From: Vitis vinifera | Taxonomy: Eukaryota; Streptophyta; Magnoliopsida; Vitales; Vitaceae | Assembly (NCBI RefSeq): GCF_030704535.1 | Contig: NC_081820.1 | Location: 4,170,501 to 4,234,500, forward strand | Reading direction: 5' to 3' | Length of the DNA stretch: 64,000 nt | Shown: piece after piece, positions 1-12,936 of the stretch | Layout: the number at the start of each line of letters is the position of its first letter | Numbering within the stretch: the first letter of the stretch is position 1 | Translations under genes and position numbers: made by a program | Notes under the pieces: generated by a model | The model's database searches: none | The model's input: only the letters and a program-made list of their open reading frames with translations | Told to the model about the DNA's origin: nothing

Positions 1-685
1 TAGTTAGTGTCTTGAGAGAGGTTGATCCAGAAGAAATATCAGCCATGGGTTATATTTATGAGTTGATGGATTCAGCTAAGGTGAAGATTGCATTTAATTG
101 TGGGGGTGTGGGGAGAAAATATGGCCCAATTTAGAGAAAAATTGATGCAAAATGGACTCCGCAACTTCATCGACCTTTACATATAGCAGGCTATTATCTT
201 AATCCTCAATTGTAGTATGAACATAAGTTCTCTAATGTTGATGAGGTGAGGAAAGGATTATTTGAATGCATGCATAGGATGTTGGATTATCAAGAACGTT
301 TAAAAGCTGACATTCAGTTGGACTCATATGACCAAACAATGGGTGAATTTGGGAGTCGTATTGCAATTGATTCTCAAACATTAAGAAGTCCTACAAGTTG
401 GTGGATGCGTTTTAGGGGTTCAACATCGGAATTGTAAAAGTTTTCTATTCGAGTCCTTAGCCTTATTTGTAGTGCTTTGGGATGTGAAAGAAATTGGAGC
501 ACATTTAAATCGGTAATACTTCAATTTTTGTAAATTTTTATACATATATTTCTACTTCAATGTTAGAGAACTTTATTTCATTTTAACACATAAATTTGTT
601 TCTTTTATTATTTGTAGATCCATACAAAAAATAAATAAATAAATAAACTTCAATATCAAAGGTTGAATGCTCTAGTGTATGTAAG

Positions 686-3600
686 TGTGGACCCTCACCC
701 GATCCACTCGGATGGCGCAACTCGCTATCCTTTTTTTTTAAAGAGTAGTGTGGTATGGAATGGAAAAGTGGTTTTCGAGTTTTGAAAAAAAATCCGTCCC
801 TGATAAGGAACGGTTTTGTTTGGATTCGCCACTTACTTCTTATTTTTATTTTTTTAAAGGGGAAAAATTAAGTAAGAACAAAAACCCCTAATGACTCCAG
901 TATGGAAAAAGCGGTCTACGAAACTTGAGTCTGGGTTCGGGGATCAGGTTACCTATCGGGAAGGTAACTCATGTGAGGTAGCACACCTTTAGGCTCGGAA
1001 CTCGGTCTCTACTATTGAATTGGGCATGTGGGAGTATATGGGTCAATGATCAAATAGCCTCTTAGGCTAATCATAGACAATATGAATCACACAAACCTAC
1101 TCGATATCTAGCATGCATAGGCACTCAATAAATCAACAAATGGCGTACCTAATGTCCCTAGCCATGTGCTACAGAAAAGATCAGTCAATAAGCATCAATG
1201 CACAACAAGCATCACAATCCAAATGCCATGTGAGCATAATGACACAAAATCCAACAATCAAACACATACCTGTAGTCCCTAGCCAAGCGCTGCATAAATG
1301 ATTAGCCAATAGGAATAAATACTCAACAAGCATGCATGGCAATCACATGTCAAAACATCAATCACTAGATACCAAGGCCCACAAATGAGCTCAAACCATG
1401 GGTCAAAGTACGTACCTTGGGTCCCTAGCCAAGTGCTGCAATGAGGGGTTAGTCAACACGTGGCAAACATTTTTTAAACAAACATCACAATGTGCCCAAG
1501 CCAAACATTCACAATAAACCCTCCCGACCTTCCTAGCCGATAATACCCTTAACTCATAGGTGGGCCCACATTAATTCAAACCAAATTTGGATTCAGACCC
1601 TAAAGGTGGCCTACAAGTGCCTTGGAGCCTAAGTGCCCAAACCATAACAAAAATGGGGGTCAAAACATGCTGAAACTGGAATTACCTAGCACAACCGGTT
1701 GAACAGGTTCCCAACTGGATCAACCGGTTGAGAAAAAATCTGAAATTTTACCAAAATATTCCTCAGAGAATAAGGAATCCAACAAAACAAACGGCACTCA
1801 ATTCTGAGCCCGGATGAGGGAGAACCGGCCGAAACAATGCAAAGCATTTATAAAACAAGGCTGCCACCAAGCCACCTGTTGAACCGGTTCCCAACTGATT
1901 CATCTGATTGAGAAAAAAATTTGAAAATTTACCAGAATATTCCTCAAATAATAAGAAATCCAAAAAAATAAACTGCACTCAATTCCGAGCCCGGATGAGG
2001 GAGAACTGGTCGAAACAATGCGATGTGTTCCATAAAAGGCCAAACCCGAGCCACCCAAAATGCATTTTTTCTTTAAAATTTGCTACTTAAGCCAATTATT
2101 TATTAGATGCAATTTAAGGAATCCAACAAAACAAACGGCACTCAATTCCGAGCCCGGATGAAGGAGAATCGGCCGAAACAATGCAAAGCATTTATAAAAC
2201 AGGGCTGCCACCAAGCCACTTGTTGAACCGGTTCCCAACTGGTTCATCCGATTGAGAAAAAAAATTGAAACTTTACTAGAATATTCCTTAGAGAATAAGG
2301 AATCCAAAAAAACAAACGACACTCAATTCTGAGCCTAGATGAGGAAGAACCGGCCGAAACAATGCGATGTGTTCCATAAAAGGCCAAACCCGAGCCACCC
2401 AAAATGCATTGTTTTCTTTAAAATTCGCCACTTAAGCCAATGCTTTAGTGGATGCAATTTTTCCATAATCCTTAAGCATGCATGCCTAAAAGGACAAGGC
2501 CACAAATGAAAGGGCCTACTTCCCAAACAAATTAACCGTATTTCCTACAATCAAAGAAAATGAACACCATGTCCCCTCCCTTGCCGAATCTAGGACCAAC
2601 GAGGCCCCAATGGATGAATGATGAGCACAGTGGCTCAGCCAATGTGCCATAACCTCTAATCCTAATTGAAAAACCGAAATGGTTAACCCCAAATTCCAAA
2701 CAAAGCAGTCCAAAGACTTTTTTCTCAAATCAAAACTAAAGGAAATGGTTCCCTAAACTAAAGGTGCAAGCCCCTTTTTGGTATTTTGGAACCTAGCATG
2801 AAAGCCCAATGGCAACCCAAAAAAAAAAATTGACTGCACTTCCAAACCTGAAACCAATAACGCAACAAAGACCTTACTTGAATGCCATAAGCAGAATGCA
2901 AATTCCACCCTCACTATGCAACCAAACAATGGAGTCCTTTCCCCAAACATACATGCAACCAAGATCCTAAAGAATTCCATTTAATGAGCACAAAAGCCTT
3001 GCCTTCATAAGCAATCAAATATGACCAAAGCTTTAAACAATTGCCTTATAAGCCATTAGGACTATTAATTCAAACAAAACTAAATTGAGGGCTAAGGAAC
3101 TCTCATCCCAAACCTGAATCCGAGCACCAGAGACCTTTGCTTACTCAAAGCAAATCAAAATTGGTTAATGAGAGAAATACTTGCTTTGTTCACAAAACAA
3201 ATCACACCATACATGGGAGCTTAGTCATGCAATAACGAAAATGCAAGGATCCCAACCTTATCTTTCATATACCTCTAATGACAGTTTCAAATGCTCAAAA
3301 AATAACAGACCCACTTTCAGTTGAATGGGACATGCATAGTCTCAGACAACTTACAAACTTGACCCAAAGACTAATCAACAAAGGCCCTCATTTTCTTGTC
3401 TAAACAGATTATTGCAACAAACCTCATAAAGAATGAGAATATAAAATAGCAGAAAGCAGGATCAAAGAGTTACCTATGCATGCGTTGAAGATGTCAAGGT
3501 AGAAATGAAGTCACTAGGGTAGCAAACGTCCAAGTTCGGCTTTCAGAAATCAAGGCCTTCTCCTTCAACAGCACGAACAAGAAACTACTCCCTCTACAAC

Positions 3601-4609
3601 CAGTAAAATCTCTCAAAACCTCCGTCTTCTTCACTCTTTCCTCTGTTTCTTTTTTCTATTTTTTTTTCTCTCTTCTTTCTTTTCCTTTCTCTCCCAACAC
3701 AATACTTTCTCAGGTCCAGAACTCTTCCCCCACTCTCTCCTTCTTTTTTAAGCTCTCACCCTCTTCTCCTTTGGCTTTCACCGTTTTGACAGAGTTTTCT
3801 CCTAGAATCCAAAGAGAAGCCCCCCTTTTCTTCCCCTCTTTTGGCTTTTATATCAAACCCCTTTGTTCCTCCAGCTTCCATTCATTTTCCCATGCATTCA
3901 GCTCTGGAAAACAGCCCTTCAACCTCGAAACCACACTCCCCAATAACTCTCCTCACCAATTCTCCATGCAAGCTTACTCCTTTAAGTTTTCAGCTTGCTT
4001 CACCACCAAGAATCCATATGGATTCATGGTGGGCTGCAAGAAACCCAAACCAAGGCCCAAAATAGACCCACAATATATCCCAAGACCGATCTAGAGCTTA
4101 TGGGCCCAAGCCATGTAGGAATTAGGCTTCAAAATCATCAAAACCAATGCTCCATACAAGCTAGCTCAATAAACTGGTTGAACTGGATGCCAACCGGTTG
4201 AACCGGTTGAGAAAAATTATGAAATTTTGACAGAATTTTCCCTGAAGAATAAGGAGTCCATGAAAAAAAAATGGTGCGTGATTCCGAGGTCGGATGAGAG
4301 AGATATGGCCAAAACAGGCCCAAGTGCTCCGAGCTCAGACACACTCCGATAAACTCCAATTGAGCTAAAACTTCGGGATGGCCCCACTTCCTTCCTATGG
4401 CATGATGCCAACAACTAGGAAAATGACCACGATGGCACTCCAAAATGAACCATACTCGCACCACAATGAACCACATACGAACCTAAACAAGGTTAAAAAA
4501 AACCAACTAAGCCTAAAAGGAGGCCCTAGTGGTGCCATATGAAAACATGGGTGCATGTGACACTCATAGGAAAAATGCAAGTGTCAAGGGATAAAATTGA
4601 GGGTCTACA
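686..4609 (-). mobile_element. Long LTR-type insertion (solo LTR or large non-autonomous element)
   Basis: A 3,924-bp insertion inside the hAT gene. It has TG...CA ends (TGTGGACCCTCA at 686; TTGAGGGTCTACA ending 4609) and a 5-bp target duplication, GTAAG, at 681-685 and 4610-4614. TG/CA ends with a 5-bp duplication are diagnostic of LTR retrotransposon integration. No gag-pol reading frame is present. Read on the minus strand, about 1000 down to 780 carries a module (ACCTTCCCGATAGGTAACC, then AACCCAGACTC, then AAGTGGCGAATCC) that also occurs in the 57-64 kb array. I therefore infer a very long solo LTR or a LARD-like element, oriented minus. The near-perfect inverted 12-bp ends could instead suggest a DNA transposon, but 5-bp duplications fit LTR elements better. 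Confidence 0.65.
1690..2463. repeat. Tandem duplication of about 340 bp inside the 686-4609 insertion
   Basis: The block beginning AAGGAATCCAACAAAACAAA occurs at 1771 and 2115. It is followed each time by ACTCAATTC(T/C)GAGCCCGGATGA and by GAACCGGTTCCCAACTG at 1884 and 2221. A diverged copy of the GAACCGGTTGAGAAAAA section recurs at 4165-4340. Short open frames on the minus strand here (60-79 codons) merely repeat with the unit and are not genes. Confidence 0.8.
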
Positions 4610-5142
4610 GTAAGGTGCAACACTAGATTAAGAGAGCGAAGTCTACAAAGGAAACAAAATGTTGATCCAATTTTGGTAGAGGAGAATGATTCAGATGATG
4701 AATGGATTGCGGAGAAAGAAGATCCCTTCCTCCCCCTTGATCTTTGTTGGCTTCAAGATAATGAGTTATTCAGTGTTGATGCTATTAGAGTTGTGTCATC
4801 CAACTCCCAAGAGACTCAAGCATCATTGGATCACATGGTTTCTTCACATTCCTACAAAAGGAAACATAATGAAGTACCAAGTAAGTACTCAAAAATTGAA
4901 GTCATAAATTTGATTAAATTAAATAAAAAAACTTATAATATTTACACCTAATTAATACTTTATGCTAGGTACAAGTAGAGGCAAAGACAAAGATAAGGAA
5001 TTGAATTTGACACCAATTGATGAAGATGAAGATTTACATGAAATGGGGATACATGATGGTGGACATTTTCCTACTATTGATACATTGGATGAGGATGATG
5101 ATGACCTTAGAGATGAGGATTTAAGTTGAAACAATTTACTCT

Positions 5143-5350
5143 AGTTGTTATTTCATGACTTAGTTATGGATTTTTTTGTAAAAGTTTAGAACTATTATTA
5201 TGGTTGACTCTATTTTCTATTTCATGACTTAGTTATGGCTTTTTGTTAAAGTTTGAAATTATTAGTATAGTTGAATCTATTTTCTATTTTATGACTTTGT
5301 TATGGTTTTTTGTGAAAGTATGGAACTAGTATGCTTTTTTAATGATTCTA
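5143..5350. repeat. Three direct repeats of about 69 bp after the hAT stop codon
   Basis: The core TTTCATGACTTAGTTATGG (third copy TTTTATGACTTTGTTATGG) recurs near 5150, 5220 and 5288, each followed by TTTTTGT(G/T)AAAGT. It lies between the transposase stop and the element terminus, so it belongs to the hAT 3' region. Confidence 0.75.
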
Positions 5351-5427
5351 ATGAATTGTTTTCATGTTTTTATTTATGTTGTTTTATTTTATTTTATATA
5401 TTTGAAAATATTAATTAATTATATAAT

Positions 5428-5527
5428 GTGAGGCTCAAAAAGCTTACGCCTCAACTCCTCGAGGCTTACGCCTCACCTCACGAACACAAAAACGTCTCGT
5501 CTTACGCTTTCGCCTTTAAAAACTTTG
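5428..5527 (+). mobile_element. 3' terminus of the hAT element
   Basis: GAGGCTTACGCCTCACCTCACG and ACGCTTTCGCC are sub-terminal GAGGC(T)TACGCCTC repeats. The stretch ends in GCCTTTAAAAACTTTG, whose reverse complement CAAAGTTTTTAAAGGC is a hAT-like terminal inverted repeat (CA(A/R)NGTTTTTAAA). The partner end is outside the window, so the 8-bp target duplication cannot be checked. Confidence 0.6.
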
Positions 5528-6105
5528 TTTTAAAGGTAGATAATTTTTATGAAGTTTTTGAAAATAGTTCTCAAAATTAATTTTTGATCAACAATGTTAG
5601 TTTTTAGAAACAAAATTTTATTTGGGAATTCAAAAATAAATAACAATTTTCTAGGTCTATTCTCTGTGAAGATATTATGCAATTATATATAATACAAAAC
5701 CTCTTAGCTTATTCTCCATATTTCTGATTCATTATAAGAAGTGAGAACACTAAAAAAAATTTGAGATTCTGGGGAACAAACCCTGAAATTATTTTTCTTG
5801 CTACATGAATGAAATTATTGTAACCTTTCCTAAACAATAGCCCACTAATAGAGAGATTTTGAGGAACAAATTCAAGGTTTAATTGTTGTACTCTTCTACT
5901 TTTAATTGCTAGGGAACAAATTATCTTAACCTTTCCTAAACAATAGCCCATTAATATGAGAAAATTGGAACTTCTCATAACAGTACTATGTCATTGCCTA
6001 AACTAAATCAATTTTCATTTATGTATTTGTAGAAACATATTTAAAATTATATTTCATAGACTTTCATTGTACAACGTATTAGTACTCTTACAATATAACT
6101 ATATT
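5528..6105. other. AT-rich spacer with a 110-bp direct repeat
   Basis: No gene is seen. TAACCTTTCCTAAACAATAG followed by CCCA(C/T)TAATA occurs at about 5821 and 5930, each next to a GAGGAACAAATT or GGGAACAAA stretch: a decayed tandem duplication of roughly 110 bp. Confidence 0.5.
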
Positions 6106-6109
6106 TTAA

Positions 6110-9100
6110 ACCTCTTCCTCTTGTCATGTGGGCAGATAATAGACAAAATCCGTTCATTTTCTTTGTTTCATTCATGAAGGATTAAAGAAATTGCTATTTG
6201 ACGATGCATGTGATATGAACTTATTTTGGTAGAGCTCAAAACAAGTTCCAAATACTATAATGTTCGCATATGTTTGATCATATGAATTCCACAATCCCAC
6301 CTAATAAAAATAAAAGATCAAATAAACAATACTATAATTATTCATATATTATCACTCACCTATTCTCTTGACTTGGAACCTAAGATGGCCAATTAATAGG
6401 GAACTCCAAGATATCTTTCCTAATTTCATGAAGCTTGAAAAAGCACTAACAAAATTGAACCTATTTGTAATGTTCAAGTGTTAATAATGTATCAAAATAT
6501 GCAATAAATTAGGGAAAAAAAAAAAAGCATACCATTTTTTTCACCTTATCATATTGAATGTTGTCTCTCTTTTTTGATTGCAAAGAATAAAAATTTTCAA
6601 TATTACATTTTTCAACATTAATCACACATAGATACTAATTATCAAGACAATTGTCATCCATTGGAACGTATATCTGAAATGAAAAACAAATTTTATATCA
6701 TCAAATTTCTCTTTGCTATATAATAGGGTATGTGCACTAAGTTTCATATATGTAACAACATATTAGAAATTATTACTAACCTTTTCACAATCATTCAAAT
6801 CGATAATGTACTTATTAACAATGGTTGATTTTTATTTTTTTTTAATCAAAATGAGGTTCTTAAATCCCATGCAAGATCATTTACTATTCAAAATAATTAA
6901 CACAAACATTATTGTAACATATTTTATATGTATCTTAACAAAGAGCAAAGAAATGAGATTACTGAAAATGTCGTGGGTAGATAGCATCTTATGCTTTGTA
7001 TGCCTGTGAATTACCTCTCAAAAATATTAAGCTTGTACACTTCAAGATTTATTACCTATCCATTAATAATAACATTTTGTGTTACAATATTATTACATGT
7101 GCATAATAAGTTTAATAATATTAATGAAATGAAATGAAGTGGTAAATTTACATGAATGAAATTTATACTTACTACATCCAACAAATTCTATCTTGGATGT
7201 AAAGATTGGAAATCCCCTCGAACTCCATGTTCATGGTCAAAATTGACAAGAACCTCACTAAAACAATAGTTATTATAAATAAATAAATAAAAGACTTATA
7301 TGCAAGAACACGAGATAATATTACTAAAATATATCTATAAATATTAAGTACATTACAAACCTTGTTGACAATGATGTATTGAAAACATAATCACCAACAA
7401 GGGATTCAAGTCTAGTGACTAATTGTGAATCCACCATGTTTTCCTGAATGAACATGAGGATTGACTATATGGAAAACCATGCATAACTACTAACTAAACA
7501 AATGATGTTTGACCAACAAGAATGTACTATTACAAAAGCTATTTATTATACCTCACATGGTTTACATTGTCCCATCTTCACAAAATCTTGAAAAAATGGG
7601 GATACCTTGAATCTACTAGGTTTCCTCTCTTTGGATGTATGTGTTTTCATTATGTCATTGGGAAAAAGACAAAGCGATCGTAATGGTTCCTAAGAAGCAA
7701 AAATATCATTAATACGCATAAATGTATTATATATTAGAGAAGTATTGATTATAAAATACTCATCTCGTCATTAAATATACCTTTGCATTATCATCATTTT
7801 GCCTATTCATTGGAAGCGGTAACATATCAACAGTTTCTTCACAAAAAAGGTGCACTTCTTCTGATGACGTAGGAGATCGGTCTTTCAATTTTTGAATTAA
7901 TTTCTCTTTCAAGCATTTGTCAATTAAAGAAAAGTCACCATATTTTTTCTCTTTTTCTTTTTCTTTCTTTTTCTCTTCCAAAGCTCTCTCACATGAAGTT
8001 ATGTTGTTCTCTTTTTCCTTCCCTTTCTCCTTTAAAGATTTTTCTCTTGAAGCAACAAATAATTGTTTGAAAGATATGTACTTAGCTTCAAATTCATTGA
8101 AAGCACTTTGACAACTATTCTACTCTCACAATTACACAGACCAAAGACTTCTGTCCTCAATTGTTCTAAAGCTTTATCCATATAGATTAAGCTTCCATCA
8201 TCAACCTAGTGATATATAAAAACATTAATTAATAAGATGATAATGTAAAGCTTAACTACTAATATTTATGCCTGTTAAAAATTAGTATAAATACTTACCT
8301 GTTTCACAACATCTCTATGTGCAAACCTTTTTATTTTCTTATCATTCTTGGTTTCTTCCTCTCCATCTCCTTTTATTCTCATCTCCTGTTGAACCATTGC
8401 ACCATCTTCCCCATTTTTTATAACCCACACTTTGACTTATAATATTTTAATCAACATTAAAGACACACCATATTTAAAAACCATTACAGATAAAATAAAA
8501 TCTACAACCAAATTGGTCAATATAACATACATTAGGGTTTACATAACCACCGAGTTTTTTAAATATTCGCTTCATCTGTAATAGCTCGTTATCTCCCCAA
8601 GCACAAATACGAGGACAAACTCGAGTCTATAGCAACGAATTTTTTTTTTCCCATCAATATATGCTCATAATAGAATAGTTGGAAAATTAATTTGCAAAGA
8701 CATATACTTAGTTTACCTCACATTTTATAACAAATTCCAAATTCATTATAAAATATAATTAACATCAAGGACATTACCATAAAAAAAAATAGGCAACCGA
8801 AAACACCACTTTGTTTGTTGCTCTTAAACTCTTGGATTTCATGCGTAAGATGAGATAAGACAAGTTCAGCCCAATTCAATTTGTTTATTGAATTCGTGTC
8901 TTCAAGAAAATGTAGAAACAAACGTTTAACAAAAAGTTTCATTGTGAGGCATAACAAGACACCCAACACAAATAATACAAAACGAACTTTAAAATCATTG
9001 CCACCATCTGTATTTTCCCTAATTTGATTTTCTAACATCACTAGTGGCAAATGTCCCTTCTTATCACAATATTGACCACACAAATCATTCTTATTATTAA

Positions 9101-9890
9101 TATTTTTGTTCATATCAATTCTTAACCCTTGTCCCTTCAAGTCCAAAATAAATTCTATATCCTTCTCTAACAAATTTATACAAGTGTTATATACTTCTAA
9201 TGTGTAAGAGTACGGATTCAAATTATTTACCAACCAAAGACACAAACCATGATCAATTTTGGTACCTCTAAGTTGTAATAGACTACCAAATCCAATCTCT
9301 TCTATTGCCTCTTTTTGTTCCAGTTGTAACCCTTCTAGAATTCGTATCACTCAATTGGATGAACAATGTGTGTAAAGATACAATTGAAGAGATACGTAAA
9401 CATATTTAATTTGATATTATTTTGAACGAATATTCAATAAATATAATTATTTCTTAATTAGAAATAATTTTACCTTTTTACTAACACCTTTTTTAAGTGA
9501 GTATTCTTTTGAACTTTCCTTTGACTTAACTATAAAACCTTCTCTTTCAACTTCTAAAAGTGTGTGCCACTTCTTGCTTAAATTTTTTCTCACCTACATT
9601 TATTTGCTAGTTAGGAAGAAGAAAATTTATAAAATAAATTTAGACAAGAAAAAAAATATTATTCCTTCCATCATCATTTATTTTCACCCTTTCATTGTCT
9701 CCTTTTATCATGCCCAATTGATCATTACTACAAAATAATTTGAAACAAATATAAGTTTAACAAGAACACAAAAAAATTAACTATTACTTTACAAATTTTA
9801 ATTTTGACTTTCTAAAAATGTATCCATGCTCCAATAGACCTCTTAGGACTGGAGAAAATTGTGTACCACTATGCTTGCTCCTAAAAATGA
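6110..9890 (-). pseudogene. Degenerate Ulp1/C48 SUMO-protease-like gene of a Mutator-like element
   Basis: Conserved peptide blocks appear in order on the minus strand, separated by intron-like AT DNA. They are: 9890-9793; 9600-9480 (KKWHTLLEVEREGF); 9350-8717 (EEIGFGSLLQLRGTKIDHGL...); 8420-8302; 8202-7780 (acidic/Lys-rich); 7691-7555 (KVSPFFQDFVKMGQCKPCE); 7445-7370; 7255-7190; 6690-6540; 6470-6360; and 6290-6110. The last group resembles C48 peptidases, which cleave SUMO-like proteins. VPMDDNCLDN-stop-YLCVIN replaces the usual catalytic HW pair (His lost, Trp codon now TAG), while WDCGIHMIKHM keeps the Cys of the DCG motif. A frameshift lies near 8115 and further stops occur at 6220 and 6140. 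Such genes are usually carried by plant MULEs. The exon edges are my reading and the protein is inactive. Confidence 0.65.
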
Positions 9891-10683
9891 ATCAAATAAT
9901 TAAGTTATTTTCATAACATGATTTCAATTACTATGTAATAAATTTTCTATTTTTCTTTTAATACGTTTATATTAAATAGAAGGAGATAAGTTCCTATAAA
10001 AAAAATTGTTATAAGTTACTATTACTACATATTTCATAAGAGTTCAAAATATAAATAAAGAGAATAAGGATATGTAAGGGACAAATTGAAATAAAATCAA
10101 TCCATAAATTTTGTATTATTATCTTATATTTATAAAGAAATGTCATACAAAATACATAGAAAATTCACACTCCTAAATCCCCACAAAACTCCCTCCATTT
10201 TCAATGGTAAAAAAACTATGAACCTTTCTACTATTAGCTTTAATATCTCATGACCTTGCTTCAGGTTGCCTTAGTCCTCCTTTGGTCCACCCTTTAAGCA
10301 AGGGGGGTTCCACACCATCTTCATTACCCTTCCCAATATATATAACACTCACACAAACTATGTTAAACAATAAGAGTTCAAAAATAAAGGTCTCAAAGTA
10401 GAAATTGAAAAAAGAAAAATTGATTTCCATTTTAATATATTCATTCATTAATCTTTTTTTCTTTTCTTTTCTCTCTTCTAATATGATTTTAAGGCAAAGG
10501 CAATATGCTTATATGAAGAAAAATAATAGAATAGTTGAACATCCATTCCACGATGGAGAATCAATATATATATATATATATATAATTCAACAATACTCAT
10601 TTTTTTTAAGGTTGGAGAACTACTATAGCACAAGTTTTTCACTTCCACTCGTCTTCTTCTTCTTCTTCATCTTCCTATTTCTA
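9891..10683. other. AT-rich intergenic stretch with a TA microsatellite
   Basis: No coding signal. A (TA) run of about 20 nt sits at 10565-10584. Short frames around 10250-10740 have low-complexity Phe/Leu/Ser composition. Confidence 0.5.
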
Positions 10684-10935
10684 GGGCAACTCCGACAAAG
10701 CTTCACCAATGTCTCACTACCTTGGACATTGCCGTCTTAGAGTTCAAAACTACCATTGTCAATGGGAGCATAAAAAATAAATAAATAAATTTACAGAATG
10801 GAGAAGAGAAAAGGGAAAAGGGTTTTGATGGCAACTCCAATAAAGCTTCACGAATGCCTCACTAACTCGGACATTGCCAAGTTGGAATTCAAAACTACCA
10901 TTTCCAACAAGACCATAAAAAAAATAATTATTGTT
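10684..10935. repeat. Direct repeat of about 105 bp, offset 146 bp
   Basis: GGCAACTCCGACAAAGCTTC...GGACATTGCC...TTCAAAACTACCATTG at 10684 recurs as GGCAACTCCAATAAAGCTTC...GGACATTGCC...TTCAAAACTACCATTT at 10830. The two open frames across it are GAA/AAG-rich and not recognisable. Confidence 0.75.
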
Positions 10936-12833
10936 GAAATGGAGAAGAAAGAAAAAGGAAAGAAGAAGAAGCTTGTGGTGAAGGGGAGAAGAAGGATGTG
11001 ATGAGGATGTAACCCAAAAGAGAAAAGAGAAGGGAGAAGAAGGGGTAATAACCAACTACCTAAACACCCCTTTTTCAACAATTTTTTTCTATTTGTTATC
11101 CATTCCGATGGCCCAAATTGAATGATTATCATCCAATGGCCAAAAATTATTTAAGGTATGGTACCCACTTCATTACTCTAGAATTTTCCATTAAAAACAA
11201 GTTATAAATATTTTAGGTTTTTTAATAAACTTTTTTCTATTTTTTGTTTTACAAAACATTATAAAATAGTTTTTAAAAATTATTCTTCAATTTTTATAAT
11301 TATTTACAAAATTAATTATCAAACAAACCCAAAATTCTTAGATTCACTTCAAAACAAGCCTTTTGACTCAAACCCAATGTGCACCTTATTTAATGTTAAA
11401 TAAGACATATTTTGCTACACAAGGATTAAGAAATCAAGAATGTCCATATTAACATTACATAGACTTTCTTGATTATTTATTTATTTTCCTACAAATAAAA
11501 GGGTTTTTTTATTTAAATTTTTCTATGGATCTAAATAAGCATTATTTACTTATATTCATATATAGAATTTGTATACTATAATAATCAAACTGCATCTTAA
11601 TTATAATAAACTTTTTTTTATAAATTATGAATAAAACCTAAATTAATTATGATAAATAATAATTTTACATTTTGATAATAGTGATTGATTAATTGTTACT
11701 TTCTAGTTTTATACAATTAAGAGTGATGAAATAATCTCATATAAACCTTCTCATGTTTTTTCTTGAAAATATCCCATTTTTAACACAAATGCCTTTTCCC
11801 ATTTAGATTTTAAAATAAGAGTTTACTTTTATAATAACCCTTTATCTTTAAAATAAAAGGTTAATAATAATAATAATAATGATAATAATAATAATAATTA
11901 ATGTATTTTTATCTAAACAAGGCCAAAATTAAATGGGAGGTCAAATTTCAAAATTTTGATTTTCAAAAATCATTTTAATTAAATAACCCTTTATCCAATC
12001 ATGGTTAGAAAGATTGTCTAACTCAACATCAATTGTACATAAATAAATATTAGCTTTTACAATGGTTAAGCTTATTCAAAATTATATTGGTAACTTTTTA
12101 AAAATATTTGTAATGGGTGAACCTTAGTTTTTATTTAGATTTAATACCAAAACACCTTTAAACTAGTAGTGCTTCTGGCAAAAGCTTTCCAACTTGTTCT
12201 GGACATAGAGAAAATATATCATCAATGTGGTTTTAAGCATTTTATAAAAGCCTTAAATCCACAATAAGCAAATTTCGTTTCAAAATTTGCCACACCCTGT
12301 ACAAAGAAACAGGATCGCACAAAAATGCTGTTTATTAAAAAAAACATTTATAATAAAATACAACAATTTCAAAACTATTTCCAAATCTAAGAAAACATTA
12401 ATAAGAAGTTATTTTTCAAAAAGATAACCTCAATTTCAATATTGAAATTATCTTCCACTATCTTTTCAAAAAACAACTTCTAACCCAATTCCATTTTAGA
12501 TTTGAAAATAAAATTTGAATTGTCATATTTAAAAAAGAAAATATACAGTAGATAAGTAATCATCATCAGAATAAGTAATAGCATTCTCATCCACAACCAT
12601 TGCAAGTTGTGTAGGAAGGTGTCCTAAGATTTATACTAATTTCATCACTTGATGATTCCTTACCCACAATCAACAACTAAAAACCCTAACAAATTTAGAA
12701 ATAAATGTAAATAAAATCAACAACTAGAATATATTCTTACTTCATCTTCATTAGCAACAATGATCAACAAACCTAACAGCAAAGTTTATCAATTCAAAAC
12801 ATAACCACATTCCTTATAAACAATGGGGAACAA
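10936..12833. other. AT-rich intergenic stretch with an AAT microsatellite
   Basis: No gene or recognisable transposon protein. An imperfect (AAT)n tract runs about 11862-11898. The right end may include the 3' part of the minus-strand snoRNA transcript described next. Confidence 0.45.
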
Positions 12834-12936
12834 GAGACTACTCAGTGGTGGCAATTTTGTTTATGGTTCGATTCTGCCAGCAATTTTCCTCAACTTGGTT
12901 TAAGAAGAGGGAGCTTGGTATCCTCATTGTGGCCTC
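12834..12936 (-). ncRNA. Candidate box C/D snoRNA with two-part 18S rRNA complement (copy A)
   Basis: Read on the minus strand, the ends pair (GAGGCCAC with GTAGTCTC, one mismatch, one G-U). Inside the stem lie a C-like box TGAGGA (12921-12926), an internal TGAGGA (C'-like) and a D box CTGA (12842-12845). GCTCCCTCT and, further 3', GAATCGAACC are complementary to AGAGGGAGC and GGTTCGATTC. In eukaryotic 18S rRNA these sit next to each other as GGTTCGATTC-CGG-AGAGGGAGC (recalled, not searched), so the antisense pieces are colinear. A same-length paralogue lies at 22299-22401, and stem changes between the copies mostly keep pairing. C box TGAGGA departs from TGATGA. It could be a chaperone-type snoRNA rather than a methylation guide. 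It lies 1.7 kb downstream of another snoRNA and shared promoter elements. Confidence 0.6.

Larger units (their letters stand above)
1..5129 (+). pseudogene. hAT-superfamily transposase, C-terminal half, split by an insertion
   Basis: From base 3 the frame reads VDPEEISAMGYIYELMDSAK, then the hAT dimerisation region with the RNWSTF motif at about 491-510. This resembles Ac-like plant hAT transposases with DUF659 and hAT C-terminal domains, which cut and paste DNA. In-frame stops lie near 132, 213 and 435, and another falls in an AAAT slippage run near 630. A plausible intron runs 513-617. The coding frame stops at 680 and resumes at 4615 with RCNTRLRERSLQRKQNVDP; skipping the 686-4609 insertion and one GTAAG copy restores the frame exactly. 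A second intron (4881-4968, GTAAGT...TAG) leads to an acidic tail ending at TGA 5127-5129. The N-terminal part is left of the window. The stops make it non-functional. Confidence 0.85.

Noticed and set aside
1763..2980. Series of 60-79-codon minus-strand frames
   Set aside because: Shadows of the internal tandem repeat in the 686-4609 insertion; no homology.
3771..4094. 107-codon plus-strand frame
   Set aside because: Pyrimidine-rich low-complexity start inside the insertion, no recognisable domain, opposite to the element's inferred orientation.
5709..5978. 89-codon minus-strand frame
   Set aside because: It covers a 110-bp direct repeat and has no family resemblance; possibly old Ulp1-gene downstream sequence, but not supportable.
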